Source of the DNA: Ciona savignyi
Taxonomy: Eukaryota > Chordata > Ascidiacea > Phlebobranchia > Cionidae
Direction of reading: 5' to 3'
Assembly (NCBI GenBank): GCA_000149265.1
Contig: CH003170.1
Coordinates: forward strand, 145,222-209,221
DNA length: 64,000 nucleotides
Below the pieces are notes generated by a model. The model ran no database searches and had not been told where the DNA came from. It saw nothing but the letters and a program-made list of their open reading frames with translations. Positions 37,273-52,200 of this stretch are shown piece after piece (within the stretch, counting starts at the first letter, position 1; each line of letters begins with the position of its first letter). The translations under genes and the position numbers were made by a program.

Positions 37273-40200
37273 CTTTCAGGGGTAACATGGGGTATATTTA
37301 TTTGCATTATAAATACCCAATTCAATGATATCTCAATAGACATCTTGTGCCAAAAATGGTTTAAGCAATTCTTATGTGTGTGATGGCTATAGTCATAATA
37401 ATAGTAACTATTTATTCTTAACCAATTATGCTGGAGTTGGATGGTGGTGGTTTGTGGGAAAAATTAGGAAACCAGGCATTATCGAATTTTGAATTATCTG
37501 TTAGATTTTACTTAGTCGTGAGGAATTGGATCACTGCTTATTAATTAACATACCTGGTTTAATAACAACAGCAGATGATATGATGTATTGCAACATTTGC
37601 TTAATAAACAATACCTTGTATGACATGACAAAACCTCCATTTTGTAGATTTCCATTCGATTTAAATTTTACAAACACATTTCCTTTAATCGAGCTGGTTA
37701 TGATGTCATATTGGGAGGGGTCTTGACCAGCGTATGTTCGTAGATGCTCGGAGTACAAGATGTTGCCGGAGCTGCCTTCATATATCTGGTGAATATATAG
37801 GGCTGATGCTAGACATGGTAAAGGAACTTACATGGTAATGGTCAGGTCAAAATAGTACAAGACCACGATCACTCACTTGTACATAATCGGCATCAAGATT
37901 GGATTCCAAATCTAATTCCAGCAACGTCAAGGTTATCTTTTTGTTATAACCTGTGGTGTGAGGGTTGGTGGTCGTGGGTAGTCAATATTTACGAATATTA
38001 CATGGAGTATGGTCTGTTGTATTATTAATTATATTCAATTTTTACTTTAACATACCGGTAATTGTCAAATCATGAAACTGCTTTTGATTTAGCACTCTTC
38101 AGCAGTTAAAAGTTGAACCATAGGATATTTCTTTTTAAAGGCGCATTCGGCCATACAATTCAATAAATCCGAATCATGGAATGTTTTTTAGTATTAGATT
38201 CATATACAATGTTTAAGAACTAAGTAATTTAATGTTTGGCTTCTTAAGTCTGTTTCAAGTCTCATGATCTTCGGGCATCATAACTACTAAACTTACCGGC
38301 AAATATCCATTCACACTCAGTGTTAGGTAGATATGATCCATTACCAAGATAGCCAGGGGATGCAATATATCCCGATGATATTTCATCTGTTACTAGACCA
38401 CCGCAGGAGTACGAACATACTGGTTTATCTGTAGTCTGTGGGCTGTCCATGTTTGCTGTGGGGTTTAAGCATTAGGGTTAGAATGGATTTTTCTCCGACA
38501 TATCAGATTACGTGTTATGATGGCAATTGCAATAAAGCACGCTGTGTATGTCACACAAATTTAAGGGTTGAACTGGAAATTTAAATGACACTAAACAGGG
38601 GTTGCAATAAATATTTTTGTGTGAGGTAAACCACCAAACTTACCATTGGCTGCCACTATAATCGTTTCAAAATATTCCCGGTTCAAATGCATGTGGTTGG
38701 CCGGCACAGTAACCATCGCAACATAGGAGGGTAAGTAGGTGGTCTGGTCAAACTCGAGGTACATTCTCATTGGGGTAGGGAAACCGGGGAATAAGGAAAA
38801 CCTGTGTAGTGGTGTTTAGTAGATCATGTAATATCAAGCAGCTGTTTGATAATATTTTGTAGCACACACACACACAATGGACAAGGTGATGCCTTAAGCA
38901 AGGGTAACACCTAAAAGCAGAGTCTTGAAAACAACTCGTGAGTTCAAACAATATTTCCTAAAGAAATGTCCGTAGCACTGTCATGCACAGAATAATAACA
39001 AAAACAATTAAAAGAAATTAGTAGATAAAATCATACAGGTGAAGCACAATATTTTTCACCTGAGGTTAGGACTATCAGGATTTCCACACATGAATACTTG
39101 CTGTTCACCACTCACACATGTACCAACACCTAATCTCTGGTCATTTGCTGGTCCTATTGGCTGTGGGTAAAACATTATTCTCGCATTATATATTAATGAC
39201 TTACTCGATAATTAGTAGTTTTACAGACAATATATACACTACACAGTACAAATTACAGACAATATATACACTACAAAGGCACAGCAACTATTCCTTCACG
39301 AGCATAGTATAGTTTCTGCTACATTATTTAAATTACCCTATCCTAAAGTTAAGCTTATCTATAAGCAATTGATGGAAGAATGTCCGTCTACGGGGCTTAG
39401 AAAATGTCAGTCATTATACTAGAAGTCCAACCTACTTTGTTCTAATCTGTCCATACCATATAATATTCCCAACAAACCTGCAGACAAAGGTTGCTCTTCA
39501 TGTTCTTTATAGAACTTCCAGACCAAGCCCAGCGATGCAATGGATTCTGAGCGTCACAGCTTTCCATGGCAAGCCACACAACTGTGTTGTCGGGTGCCAC
39601 ACTAAAGCAACCAATTATTGATGATGAACTGATCATCATGAAATCAGATCTGGTTTCAAACACTGAAATGAGGTTAAAGGAAGAATAAGTAATCACTGTT
39701 TTAATAAAGTTGGTTATATTTGTTTAGCAAAATGTTTTATTTACATTGCAACATAACAAATCCAATAGAAACTAATGGGTTGTGAAACAAAACATTTAGA
39801 AACTGCACCTTAACAATAAAACGGGGTAATTTATTAAATCAGCATCAAAGTTGAAACACCAAAAACTCACCATTTAATGGAGTGAGTGGGTCAGCAATGC
39901 AGGAGGGTAATGAGTCGGACCAAACACCATTTTGGCAAGTTATGGTTATCGACCAGTCTCCATTGCTTAGTGGTACATTGTCTCCACAACTCATGGTGCA
40001 TGAGTCACCATGGTTTGAGTATCTGAAACGTGTTTATGTTGATGTAAGAGAAGGTCATTTGTCTCATGTGACAGTATAAAGGAAGGAAGGCTCAATTAAA
40101 TTCAATATTTTAAAATCAAATTTTACATATATATGCGTATGTATAATTCACAGTGTTACTTTCACCATTTTAATATATCTTATTATTATTAAAAACATGA

Positions 40201-43200
40201 AGAATTTTTTTTACCCATTAGTACATGTATCGGAGGAGAATACAGACAGAAACTTTGGTAAAATCGGAGCACACAGTTGTTGGCATACAGGGGTACTGGA
40301 AGCTGGACCACTTCCACTCCATGTACCATCTTCTAAACATAACCTTGTGTTTTCCCCTAATACCATGTAACCTGTAGGAAGGGGTGGATTATAAAGTTCG
40401 GAAATGGAATTCAACAATAACATCCATATTGTAAAAATGTCTAAGGTTGTTTAGAGTCAACAAGATAGAAAATTTAGGTTTTATTCCTGTGAATGGGAAA
40501 ATGGAAAAGTTATCACAAGTAATTGAGACGTTTTTCAATCCACAGGGTCTAAGCACTGTCCGCTAACACATCTGCCTATACACTGGTTGATTTCGATTCT
40601 ACAACCTTTCCGTTAAAAAACAAAGCACTAAACCACCAATCAATTTTGCAGGTTGGTATATACATATTGCGGGGGTGGGGTATTTGATGAGTTGAGAGTT
40701 TAGATTACACGCATAATAGAATACAAGTTTTTAGTAAAATAACATACAGCATTAACAATGATTTTTCATTTTTGTAAACGTTAATTTCCATTTTGATGGA
40801 CAGAAGGATAGGCACTGGAACCAAAAAAGTCGTTCAGATGAAATTGCATGCACATGGTTAGATATAAATAGGGACCTACCGGTTGCACAGGTGAGTGTAA
40901 CAGCTGTACCAACAACCACAGCACCCTGTAACATTGGTTCATATACTACTGATGCTGCTCCTATGCTCGATACTTGTGGACATTTGTATGATGGTATGCA
41001 CCTGGAAATATATGCAGTTTATAATGTAAATTAACACATTTGGTGCAAGCAGAGCATATAAGTGGGTTTGCCACCAAACCACCTGTATTTTTTTATTTAA
41101 ATATACAAAAGTTAACCAGGAGAATGTCAGTTTGCGACAAAACTATATATTTAAGTAAAAAGAGAATTATACTAAGTGGCACCTGGCCAACCTTCAACTG
41201 CAATACACATGTGCTGCCCTTATATATGTAGCTTATTTAATTTGTTTATACAGTACCGTCCAAAACGAACAAAAAGTTTGCCATGAAGAAACAGGATTAG
41301 CATTAGAATGCTTATATAATTATATTAACTTGGCAGAAATCCACAAACATTTTTCCGCTAATAATTCCCAAAATGTTTTACCAAATTTACAAAAATGTAA
41401 ACTAAAAGCAGATCTTTAAGAGACTTATCCAAAACAATGCAAATGCCTAGTTTCTATTTAGCAAAAAAACGATGTGGTACTACTTGGATATACAACACCT
41501 TAAAAACATACTTAGCAACGGGGCCATTCCAATGTCCACCGGAAGTACATTTCAAAGTAGCAGTACCATCTACCAAAACATAGTTAGCGGGGCATGATAG
41601 CATACAGCTGGATCCAACAGGCTGGACATCAGTCACACATGTAGCAGATGTGACATACAATCTACTGCCGCTGGTTACCAGGCTACTATCAGTGGTTCCG
41701 TTTTGTAAAGTACATCCCACTGCAAAAAAATGGGAATAAGGATTTTTAGTAACCAATAGTTTACCCGATGATGTGCATCCAAAGGTATTATACCACCAAC
41801 TTACTCATGCAAGCATCATCATTCCCTGTCCACTTGCCAGCTGCGCATGTTCGAGTGCTTGTAGTGCTACCAGCTGCTGTGACACAACCCATCTCACATT
41901 GGCGCGTACACACTGTTCCATCAAGCACTTGCAGGGCACCGCACGACATTGGACTCAATGATGAACCAGAGATTGAGGGAAGACCGAGACAGTATGCTAG
42001 GTATGGCATTAAGTGTTATTTGAAAAACTTGTAACTATGACAGGAATATAATTTTAAATACACAAGTATTTATTTTTAAAATACAAATAAGCTATATAAC
42101 TGTGTCTGTGACAGCCAAACAATGCCGAGTTAAAACTTTATTCTAGTAGAAGAAAGCACAATTGATTTTATATATTTAGTTCAGTTCATGCAGTAACTCA
42201 TTAGTAGCAAGTCAAACCAACAGTTAAAAAATGGTGCGATAAAATCGTTACCAGCTTGGCACTCGACGTCAGCTGAACCCATGGTTTTACGGGTTGAACA
42301 CAAGTTTTACCAATTCCTTCCTTTACAACTAACACACACTTAAGGCTGAATAAACAGCCACTCACATTTACACTGTGGCATTGTGGCAGTCCAAAGGTTA
42401 GAGACTCCAGTGCAGTAGGTGAGGTCTGTCCCCATCATGAAATACCCAGGTTCACATTCAAACATGCAAGAAGTGCCTCGGTGTAGTGGTACTGTAGCCC
42501 CACAATCGGAAGGAGTGACCGATATTCCAACACCAAGAGAAAATGGGCTGCATGTTCCCTCAGACGACAACTGGACAGTATAGAATTAATTCATCAGTGC
42601 ATTGGTATCTTTGATACATTTCTACTCATGCGAAAGAAAAATCTTAATACTATACAAAGTCGTTATAGTCATGTTAGTCACAAGCGTTATAAAATGTTTT
42701 TAATAGCTCTGGTTTAAAAAAATAAATAAATCATAAAAAATGCAGGTACTTAATTACTTGATTTTTATTTATTGATTAATTAAAGACATTTCACAAATTT
42801 ACCAATATAAATCAGGCATATCATTAAAGACCATGAAATTATACAACTAGACTAGAAGGCGTGATTGCTTCATTTTTCTTAAACATAAAGCTAAAAGTTC
42901 GGGGTCAAAGCCAAACGTTTTTAAAAGAAAAAAAATGATTACCTCTTTTAAAATAATGGTCGAATTCACTAATCAAATCAATTTTTTTTATTTCTTGAAA
43001 GGCCAAACATTAAGTATAAATTATTGAAAATGACATCAAGCATACAGCACTTACAGCGGCAACACATGCTGGTACAGCATGGTCCCAAACTCCAGCTGCT
43101 GTACATGTAAGTGTGCTCATAGCTGGCTGAATAGCATAACCAGCTTGACATGTCACGGTACATATAGCTCCAATTGGCGAGTCCAATGCACATTCTGATG

Positions 43201-46200
43201 TAACAGTAGCCCCTGGCCCCACCAATAAGCCAGGGCAACTACCTGCATAAAACCAATGAACTTATATTGTTGTTTTCGGGAAAATATAACAATCACCTCA
43301 ATATGTGTGGGTGTATATATTACCACATAATATAAATTATAATAATAAGATCATTAACGATCATTAACATATATACAACAATTAAAGGAACAACAGTGAG
43401 TAAACCAGGTATGGTCAACAACAGTGTTCAGTGATGTAACATAAAAACATAAAACCTACCAGGATTTTTAAATGAACAGAGAGTTCCCATCTTATTGTTC
43501 TGGTCAACTCCTTTGAAGTTGTTACTGGCGACATGGTTTCCATTCGTAGATACTATTGGGGAATTCCCTATTGCACTTCCAAGATCAAGTCTGTAAATAT
43601 ACAAGAATAAAACAGTGAAAGAATGTTAAAAGCTACGAATATGTTTTTTTCATACCGGACGTATTGTTCAAACCTACTCGTGAGCCATATGTTTTATAAA
43701 GATTTCAATTTGTGTATTGTGTATCATAATTTCATGGGTCGTTAATCCTGCTTAGAGGTTTTATCTATTAAATGGCTGTGGTAAGTCTTTGGCATTAAAA
43801 TAACCTATACTAACAAAAAAGGCAGGATTAAGAACAAAGATGTAACCTTTATTACCAAGAAAAATTATGGTAACTGAAATCCGTTACTGAATAGCCAAAT
43901 AATCCTTTCACACAGTTGCAAATAATTTTACTCGGTAGTGTTGTTTCCTAATTTTCCCTTAAAAACTAGTTTAAAAGTTCAGAAATCGATTTTTTTAATA
44001 CACTGCTAGAAAAATAAATAAATAAAAGGATGCGACCTACCTGTAAGTAGGAGCATTGATAAACACAACATTATAGGGGTTAAGGCTAGCACAAGTAAAC
44101 AGTTGTTCATCATCCATTATACAGGGTTCTGCAGTCACTGACATCCAATCGCCACTTGATGATGCGTTCAAACACTTGCCTGAATAAAATTTCCATGTAC
44201 TAGATATGGTGATTTTGTGGAAATTATTTTATCGAGCCAATTTTTGTTATTTATTGTATCTAGTGTGGGAGAGTGATATCCTACTCTTGCAACACGGCTT
44301 GTTTGTTAGTGTGGATAGCTTGTTTGATGAATAGGCCTATATTACTTTGATCTAAATTTTGTCAAGTTTGATAATCGTACTTCATGAGGTATGGTTATTT
44401 ATTTGATTCGGCTGCAACCGGTAAACAAAACACGATCTAAATAATATAAACAAAACCAACAAATATTGTTTAATTACCAACTGTCTTGCTCAATACTCAC
44501 CAGTTTGAACATGTTGTAGCATGTTATTGTTCCACTTCCAGTAGTGCCATTTGTTGGTTTTATCGCAGGTTACTTTATGCGTTGGTAGTACACCATCCTG
44601 TCCATTGTTGTCGAGTGCAAGACAAGCATCGCCTGTGTTGCTCGATTGGATCATGAACTGAATTTCAGCTGCAAAACAGAAGTTAAATACATGTTATATG
44701 CCACAGTGGTGATTAACATTACACCTATTGTCAAATAAAGATGGGTTAGGTATGCATTTATATCATTACACATAATTTCCTTGCCAATGCACTATTACTT
44801 ACGAGAGCAAGTAGCAGTTTGGTTGTAGCTCCCAGCAGCGCACATTATGGTGTCACTGCCTGCTGATAATTTGTATCCTGGATCACATGATACTTTGCAA
44901 GTCTGCAGATGGATGATGTTCCAGGTAAAATTATGTGATAACTGGAAAACTGTTGTCACTAATCTTATCAATGATTATGAAAACAGTGATTATTTTAAAT
45001 CTATACTTTCCTTACAGCTAAAATTTACATTGTTTGGAAATATTAATATGTTAGTATTGCTTGGGGATAAAATAAAATTTCATGGATAAAAATGTGTACC
45101 TGAAAACCACTTACCCCTTGATTACAAACCACTGATCCATGCATAGGGGCGGGGGGTGTTGTAACACAATGTGGAATACATTCAACACCTGTACCAGACC
45201 ACTTGCCATCCTCGCATATCATACTCATTTCACTTTCACCATTCATTAGTTGGTTACCACTGCTGCAGGTCATCTTGCATGTGGACAAGTCATCCATGGG
45301 CTGGCTTGTGCATCTACAATGTAATTGGTGTTTTGTATTGAAGGTAGGCAGCCACCATTTTAACATTTAGATTATACGCAGGTGAAGTTGAAACCAATGT
45401 TGGTAAAAATACCCTAGTTTTAGGTTATCCCTACTACTTAGTGATTGGTTTGATACATAAAATCATTCAAGAATAATCCCTGTTTAAAGGTATGCCTTTT
45501 AAATATAGGTTATGTAAAACTAACAATGATGGAGAGAACATCTTTCCACCATCAGCAACGAGAGCGGGACACTTCTTCACACAACGAACTTTTTCCACAT
45601 TCTTCCAAACACCAGTAGGAGAGCATTCAGTGGAACTCGGACCTGTTTTTCAATGTATACTAAGTTCATTACAAACTAAATTGTTCCATGCATAAATAAA
45701 CTTAGTGACTAGAATACAATGAAACAGATACAAAAGGTTTTAACAGTGAAATAGATATGTGATAATTCAACAGCCACAATTAAAATTAAAAATGACTTAA
45801 AATATTAGCCACCTGAGAGATAGGTCCCATCGGCACAGGCAAGATTACATTTCTGCCATATTTTAACTTCGCCACTCATGCACACAGCCGGGTAAGCAGT
45901 GAGATTGGGTAGATTGATTGCTGGGCAAGTTCCACTCTGTTATACATTTAGTGGTTTACAATAACTTAAAAAAAGAAGTTTTTTGCATATTTTGAAAACA
46001 AATCCTCATGTTAGTCACATCTGTAATCTCGATTTAGTTATATTGGCAAAAGAGACACTTATTGTTTTTGTCCGCTTCCTTTTTTCCCTGACAAACAGGC
46101 ATGCCATGTCACCTAAACATCGAGCAGATAGTTATATCGAATCGCTTTAAAACTTTAAGATTTGTTAGATAACATGATCTAGCATCAAGCCAAGGGGAAT

Positions 46201-49200
46201 TTTCTGTGAAACACACAATTGGAATAAATTTAGCTTTTTTCAGCATAGCGTTTGACAACAAGCTCTAATTTAAATCAGATTTGGTCAAATGTAGACCAAG
46301 GTTGTTTTAAATACAAGAAAGTAAAAATTTACAGAGAAATACTCTTGATGTTTATAAAAATCAATTTAATAAACAACAAAACTAACCGCTTTAAATGAGC
46401 AAATTGATGCTGTAGTTTCAAGTTCACTGTTGAAAGTAATCCAATATGAGTTTTCGTAGGTCCAGGAAGTAAGCATAGGGCCTAGCCCTGCGTATGTGGA
46501 ATCTATAGCAAGATCAGTATTCTGTGAATAAAATTAGAATCTTAGAATCTATTGATCTTATGACTCTATAGCCTATCGCTCCAATTAGGTTAAATGAAGT
46601 AATACTATTGCACACGGAAACTACATAATGGGATATAAAAAACAAACATTAAACTTATATAAAGCAACTGCAAGCATAGTTTACTTCAATTAAGAGGATA
46701 GTATAGAATATTCATGCTTTTTCCCGCGAATGAGAAAACTAGGGGGGTTAACACACAGGCAATCGTCAGATCACCTTGCGCCCAGTGTCGGGTTACTGGA
46801 GCTATTGCAGTATGTTGTATATGATCGACACGATCCTTTAATTTGGTAGATCCATTAATCTGCTGGGTTCGGGCAATGTTAGTTAAGTGAAGTGCCTTGC
46901 CCAAGGACACAACCGGCTAGCTAGCGACCAGTTTCGAAACCCTAACCTTTCGGTTGAAAGGCGTAGCAAAAAACCACCAGACTAACCAGTCTAAAAGAGC
47001 TGCTAGGGTATAATTTGGAAATCCAAAAGTTTGCACTCATGGTACCCTAAATTTACACCCATAATTTTACGTATAAAACAAAGCAACATTTAAAATAAAA
47101 ATGACCGACCAAGGAATACTCACCTTAAGCTCAACCCTGAACGGATGGTTGACACCACAATCCCAATGCTGGAGTGGTTCATTAACATTACATTCTTTTA
47201 GTTCAATAAACGATTCAATTCTGTCTATTTGAGCCGCTAAACATAATCCAGTCTGTGCGTGCTGTATGTTGTCTTTACCATGCCATAACCACCTAAATGC
47301 AGTATTACATAACAGGTTAAGATACGAGACATGGGTGTAAAGTTTATAGTCAAGCGCACCAATGGATCATGAATAATCCCAATGGTTGTTCAGTAGTTAT
47401 TTTTCAAAAATAATTATGATGATTGGTAAAAATGATATTGGCAGATAATTATTCTTGTTCTCCTGGCTGCCATCTTTATAAATGCATGCAGACATTAAAC
47501 AAAGATTAATGCATCAGTGCATAATATGATACTACAAGTTTATTTAACATAATAATGGTATGTCCTTCAGTTGGCTTTAAAGAGTTTAAGGTGTTTAATT
47601 TTGCCTTTAATCTCATGTTCTTCAAGTTCATACATTGTGAAAAAGTTTAATATAAAAGACTTCATCGAGAAATCACATGTGCGAAATGACTTAGTTATAT
47701 TGTTTGCAAATTAGTTGCTTATATTCGCAAAGTTGAAATTGAAATAATTTGCTCACATGTTAAAAATTTTGTAGGCTGTGACTATAAATTATGATATGCT
47801 GTTGCTTCCACATTTGACATTTTAGTCTTTTTGGGAACACTTTCTATAGTTTGTGTAAATACGATCATTGACAGTGGCTGTCATTGAGGCATTGCGAGAT
47901 GGTTTTGTAATTTTGTCTAAAGAAGATCAAGTTATATCGATAATTGTTCAATAGTATTTAGGTTGGCACTGCTTCATTTAACAACTTTGCTATAACTAGC
48001 AACTTTTGTTGAAACTTCTTTTGTTCTTATGAAAGTAATACAAAATCGTTTTTTACTTTTGTTCAATAATATGATTCCTTGTAAAATAATTAAATTAGAC
48101 TAAGATTTCTTACTTTATTTTCCATTGAAATATTATTTTTTTATCTCTTATCACTTTTAGATCTTATTTAGTTACATTTATTTTTTGATCATTCCTAAAA
48201 TGAATTTTGTCATTTTTTGGAAATTCGGTTTTACATTTTTGGAAAGTAAAAATATATTAAACACCTGTTGTTCTATTGGGTAGGGCTTTCATTGATGTAG
48301 GTTTTAATTTGTTGTTGTTCTAAGTTTGCTTTATTGTAATATATCAGGTCTTGGTCCCAGGTGTACATTGAAACGAATTTGCAACAATGGTTTTATTTTT
48401 AATTACTGCCTTCTCGGTTGGATGACAGGTGATGTGGTATGATTCCGATATTTATCATTTAATTTGATTGAAATTTTATAGATCATGCCATAAGGCGATA
48501 CATTCTGAATTGTTGTAAACACAACTTACATGGCATCATTCCCGGCAGTCACACATTCCTCAGACGAGTGCACGTAGTCCATCAGATATTCCATGTTCTT
48601 CGTCTTTGACACCAAGCACTTGGAATTGGTCTCTATTTTTTGCAAGATGGAGAATGTGTTTGTCACCTCCCTACAATATGGCATTGGTGACCACAACCCA
48701 AATTCAATGCAAGTTATCTCATTCTGGGAAAGAGTGGTGAAACCTGGAGAGTGTGAGTTAGTGATTAGGGTAAGTTGAATTCCATCCTTTTTAATTTAGA
48801 TCAGGGGTTCTTAAACTGGGGGGCGTGGAAGCTTATCAAGGGGGGCGCGAGCATGACAGTGACATACTGCAGGGTTCGAATTAACGATTTTGAAACGATT
48901 CGCGAAATGCGTCGGATACAAGAAAATCGTTTTCGCGCTTTAGCTATGTTAAATTGCCTTAGAATGCGGTTTCAGAACCTCTCAAACTAATCTTTAAAGT
49001 CAGAAAGATAATTCATTAAGCAAACAGTAACGTTATTAAGTAGTAATGATAAACTACAATAAACGTGTCGTGAGTTAATGCGTGTAGGATAGGACGAATA
49101 TCGACGAAACGAAGCCTTTGAAACGAGTAATCTTACTTGTTAAAACACCATATAACCTTATTATAAAGAGGTGTGTCGCATCTCTGCCAATCATAAATAA

Positions 49201-52200
49201 AGGAATCGTGGTATATTAACGCATAATGGCTATTGTTGCCTTGTGATAGAAATGCTTATTATGCGTCAATAATGCAAAGTAAAAGCAAGGTAAATAATTA
49301 TTAAAAGTGCGCGAAATCAGTAACGGTAATTTATATTTTCGCGATTTTGTTAAATTTTGTAATTCGCGAACTTTAAAAAATGGTTCGCCAATAGCGATTC
49401 GCGGTCCCTTGCATCCTTCACACTAAGCAGGGTATTGGCAAATAAATTATTGTTCTATTTTTCGTAAATTTGATTTTTAAGTAGGTGAGGCGTGAGCATG
49501 AATCACAAATCTCAAGGGGGGCGCGACTGAAAAAGTTTAAGAACCACTGATTTAGATAAACAACACCAAAACCGAGGTGTTAAATGTGTTTATTCTCTAA
49601 TATTGCTTAAAACATTTAATATTCTAGATTTATTAATTATTTCGGTGTCTGCCATCTCAAGTAATACAATAATCAAGATTAAAAACAAATTAGTTGTGCT
49701 TTTATCTGGGATATAACCTACAGACATCATATAACAAGTTTTGAAAAGGGTCAAAACACAGCCACAGTACTGCACTCCTTTGTTTAGATCAGGGATTTTT
49801 TAACTGGCGTAAAGATTCACAAGAGGGCGCGAGCAGGACAGTGAGAGATTGGTATACCCAACGCAGAAGATTTTCGATGTGCGTTGCCTTTAACAAAGCC
49901 TTGAGTTAAATGACTGGTTTTCCCAAAACAGTTGCATCCTTCACACTAAGCAGGAAAATGGCAAACAATTTATTGTTCCATTTTTTCCTGATTTTCGAAG
50001 CTAGGTAAGGCGTGATCATGAATGACAAACGTCAAGAGGGGCGCAAATAAAAAAGTTTAAGAACCACTGGTTTAGATCAAAGGTACTGTTAGTTATAATA
50101 AATGAACAATTTAAAGATAAAACAGTTTGTGTACCAACTAAAACACTTAATGATAACTCAATTGGCACATACATATTAGTAAAAACTATCTTTACAAAAG
50201 AACTAACAACACGGGTTACAATTATGTTAGTTAATCACATACACAAATTTTATAATTAAAGATAGAAATACACCCAATAAAACAATTAAAAAATCTTAGG
50301 GGGCAAAAAATCAACATTTATGTTGCAAGATCCAAGATAATAGAAATGTTGGTCAACCAGCAAGTATTTAAAAAACACATGAAAAAAAAACATAAAATAA
50401 AATCCAATGCAATAAAGTGTACGAAAGCATCGGCAAAGTAAAAATGACTCTTCATATCATACCTTCATCGCAGACAAACACGCATTTTGTACCAATCTCA
50501 AAAACATATCCAAGTTCTGGTAGTGGCTGAGAAGTTTCAGATGAACAATAGATTTGACCATTCGTCATCTAGGAGTTTGAATAAAAAAAAACTATTACCT
50601 TAAATTACCTGGTCAAAGTAAATTAGTAACTTATGCTCCTGGCCAAGGCAATTAACACGTAATGCCTCTACCCATTATTTACATTGTTTCAATATTGCAG
50701 TTATCACCTTAAATATATAAGCAGCTAAAAAACTGTAGCGTTGTATATCACCTTGCCCAAGCAAAGATAATGTAAATGATGTTACAACAAGATTACAACA
50801 CGGGTGAAATTAATATGGATATAAAATTATAAGCGAACTATAACACATGAAAAAAAAACACCAAATAAAATCCAATGCAATAAAGTGTACAAAAGCATCG
50901 GCAAAGTAAAAATGTCCGGCCCGTTGGTCTAACGATTAAGTGCGTCAACTTTTAATCGAAAGGTTGCAGGTGCGATACTGGTCGCTAGCTAGTCGGTTGT
51001 GTCCTTGGGCAAGGCACTTTACGGACATTGCCTGAACCCAGCGGATTAATGGGTTCTACCAAATTAAAGGAATGTGTCCATCATACACAAAACACTGCAA
51101 TAGCTCCGGTAACCCGACGATGGGCGAGGTGATCTGACGATTGCCCGTGTGTTAACCCCCTTTGGTTTTCCCATTCACGGGGATAAAAATGAATATCCTA
51201 TCCTAACTTTACTGCAGCTAGAACTTTTATAAAAAAAAATTTAAATGATTTTTTTCTTTTGTTTTATGAAGCAAAAGTATGTGACTCTCAAAAAAAACTA
51301 TTATACTTGACAGTACAATGGTAATAATTATTATAAATTTCTAGATGTAAAACAAGTCAATGAGGAACCTCAACTTCTGGACAGGCTTGTTGGTCAGTGT
51401 GGCACTTGCATTGTTCCACTCTCCCTTATCGGTGTCAAGTTAGTGTACCTGCGCCGATCAGGGCAAGTCCTTTCTGGCACTCAAACACACAGTGTTCATT
51501 TTCCAGCTTTGATCTATGCGTTTTCATAGGTGATTAAGAGTTAGTATAAAACTAATAATACCTAAAATGAAATTTAAAATAAAAGAACAACATGTTAACA
51601 GCACGAAACTGGAATAGAGAATAGAAAGCATGGAAAAGGGCAAAACAAACATAGTATTAAAATGTATTTTAGTTTGTTTGCTTAAATATTACTAAACTAA
51701 CGATTTACTAATAAAAAGTGAAGAAATTGTGTTGAAATGAGCATTATTGTTTCTTTAAAAACAGAACATTTGGAACAACTAAGTAGTCTAACACATTTAA
51801 CTTACAGTAACCTATAACAATTCTTATTATAATAAAGTCCTTAAAAAAGAGCAGACTGACAGTGTTACACTATGCATAAAAGAAATGTAGCCGATGTGAA
51901 TATATATCTAATGAAAGGTAATATATGGTGCAAGGTTTGTTTAAGCTTACTTGTATGTGCAGTCAGGTGGGAAAACAAAGGTAAGTTGCTCCACAGTGAG
52001 TGGTGGGCATCTTGCTACACAGCGAGATTCCTGATCACCCGACCAACCCTTGTCATCTGCACCTACTTCACCAACACCAAAGCATTTCCGAACCCCCGGT
52101 CCTACTCTGTCCATGTTTGATGGGCAGCTGATAATGCATTCAGTACCTTGGAAGTTTAGAATAAACATGAAATCAATCAATAGATTTATTTATTGACAGA

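Noticed and set aside
38862-38876. CA dinucleotide run
   Set aside because: It is a very short microsatellite with no further structure.
41768-42034. Plus-strand ORFs opposite gene D exons (also at 24787, 27503, 45492, 52479 and 53962)
   Set aside because: They are antisense or frame-shifted shadows of coding exons with the correct CCP or tail sequence in another frame.
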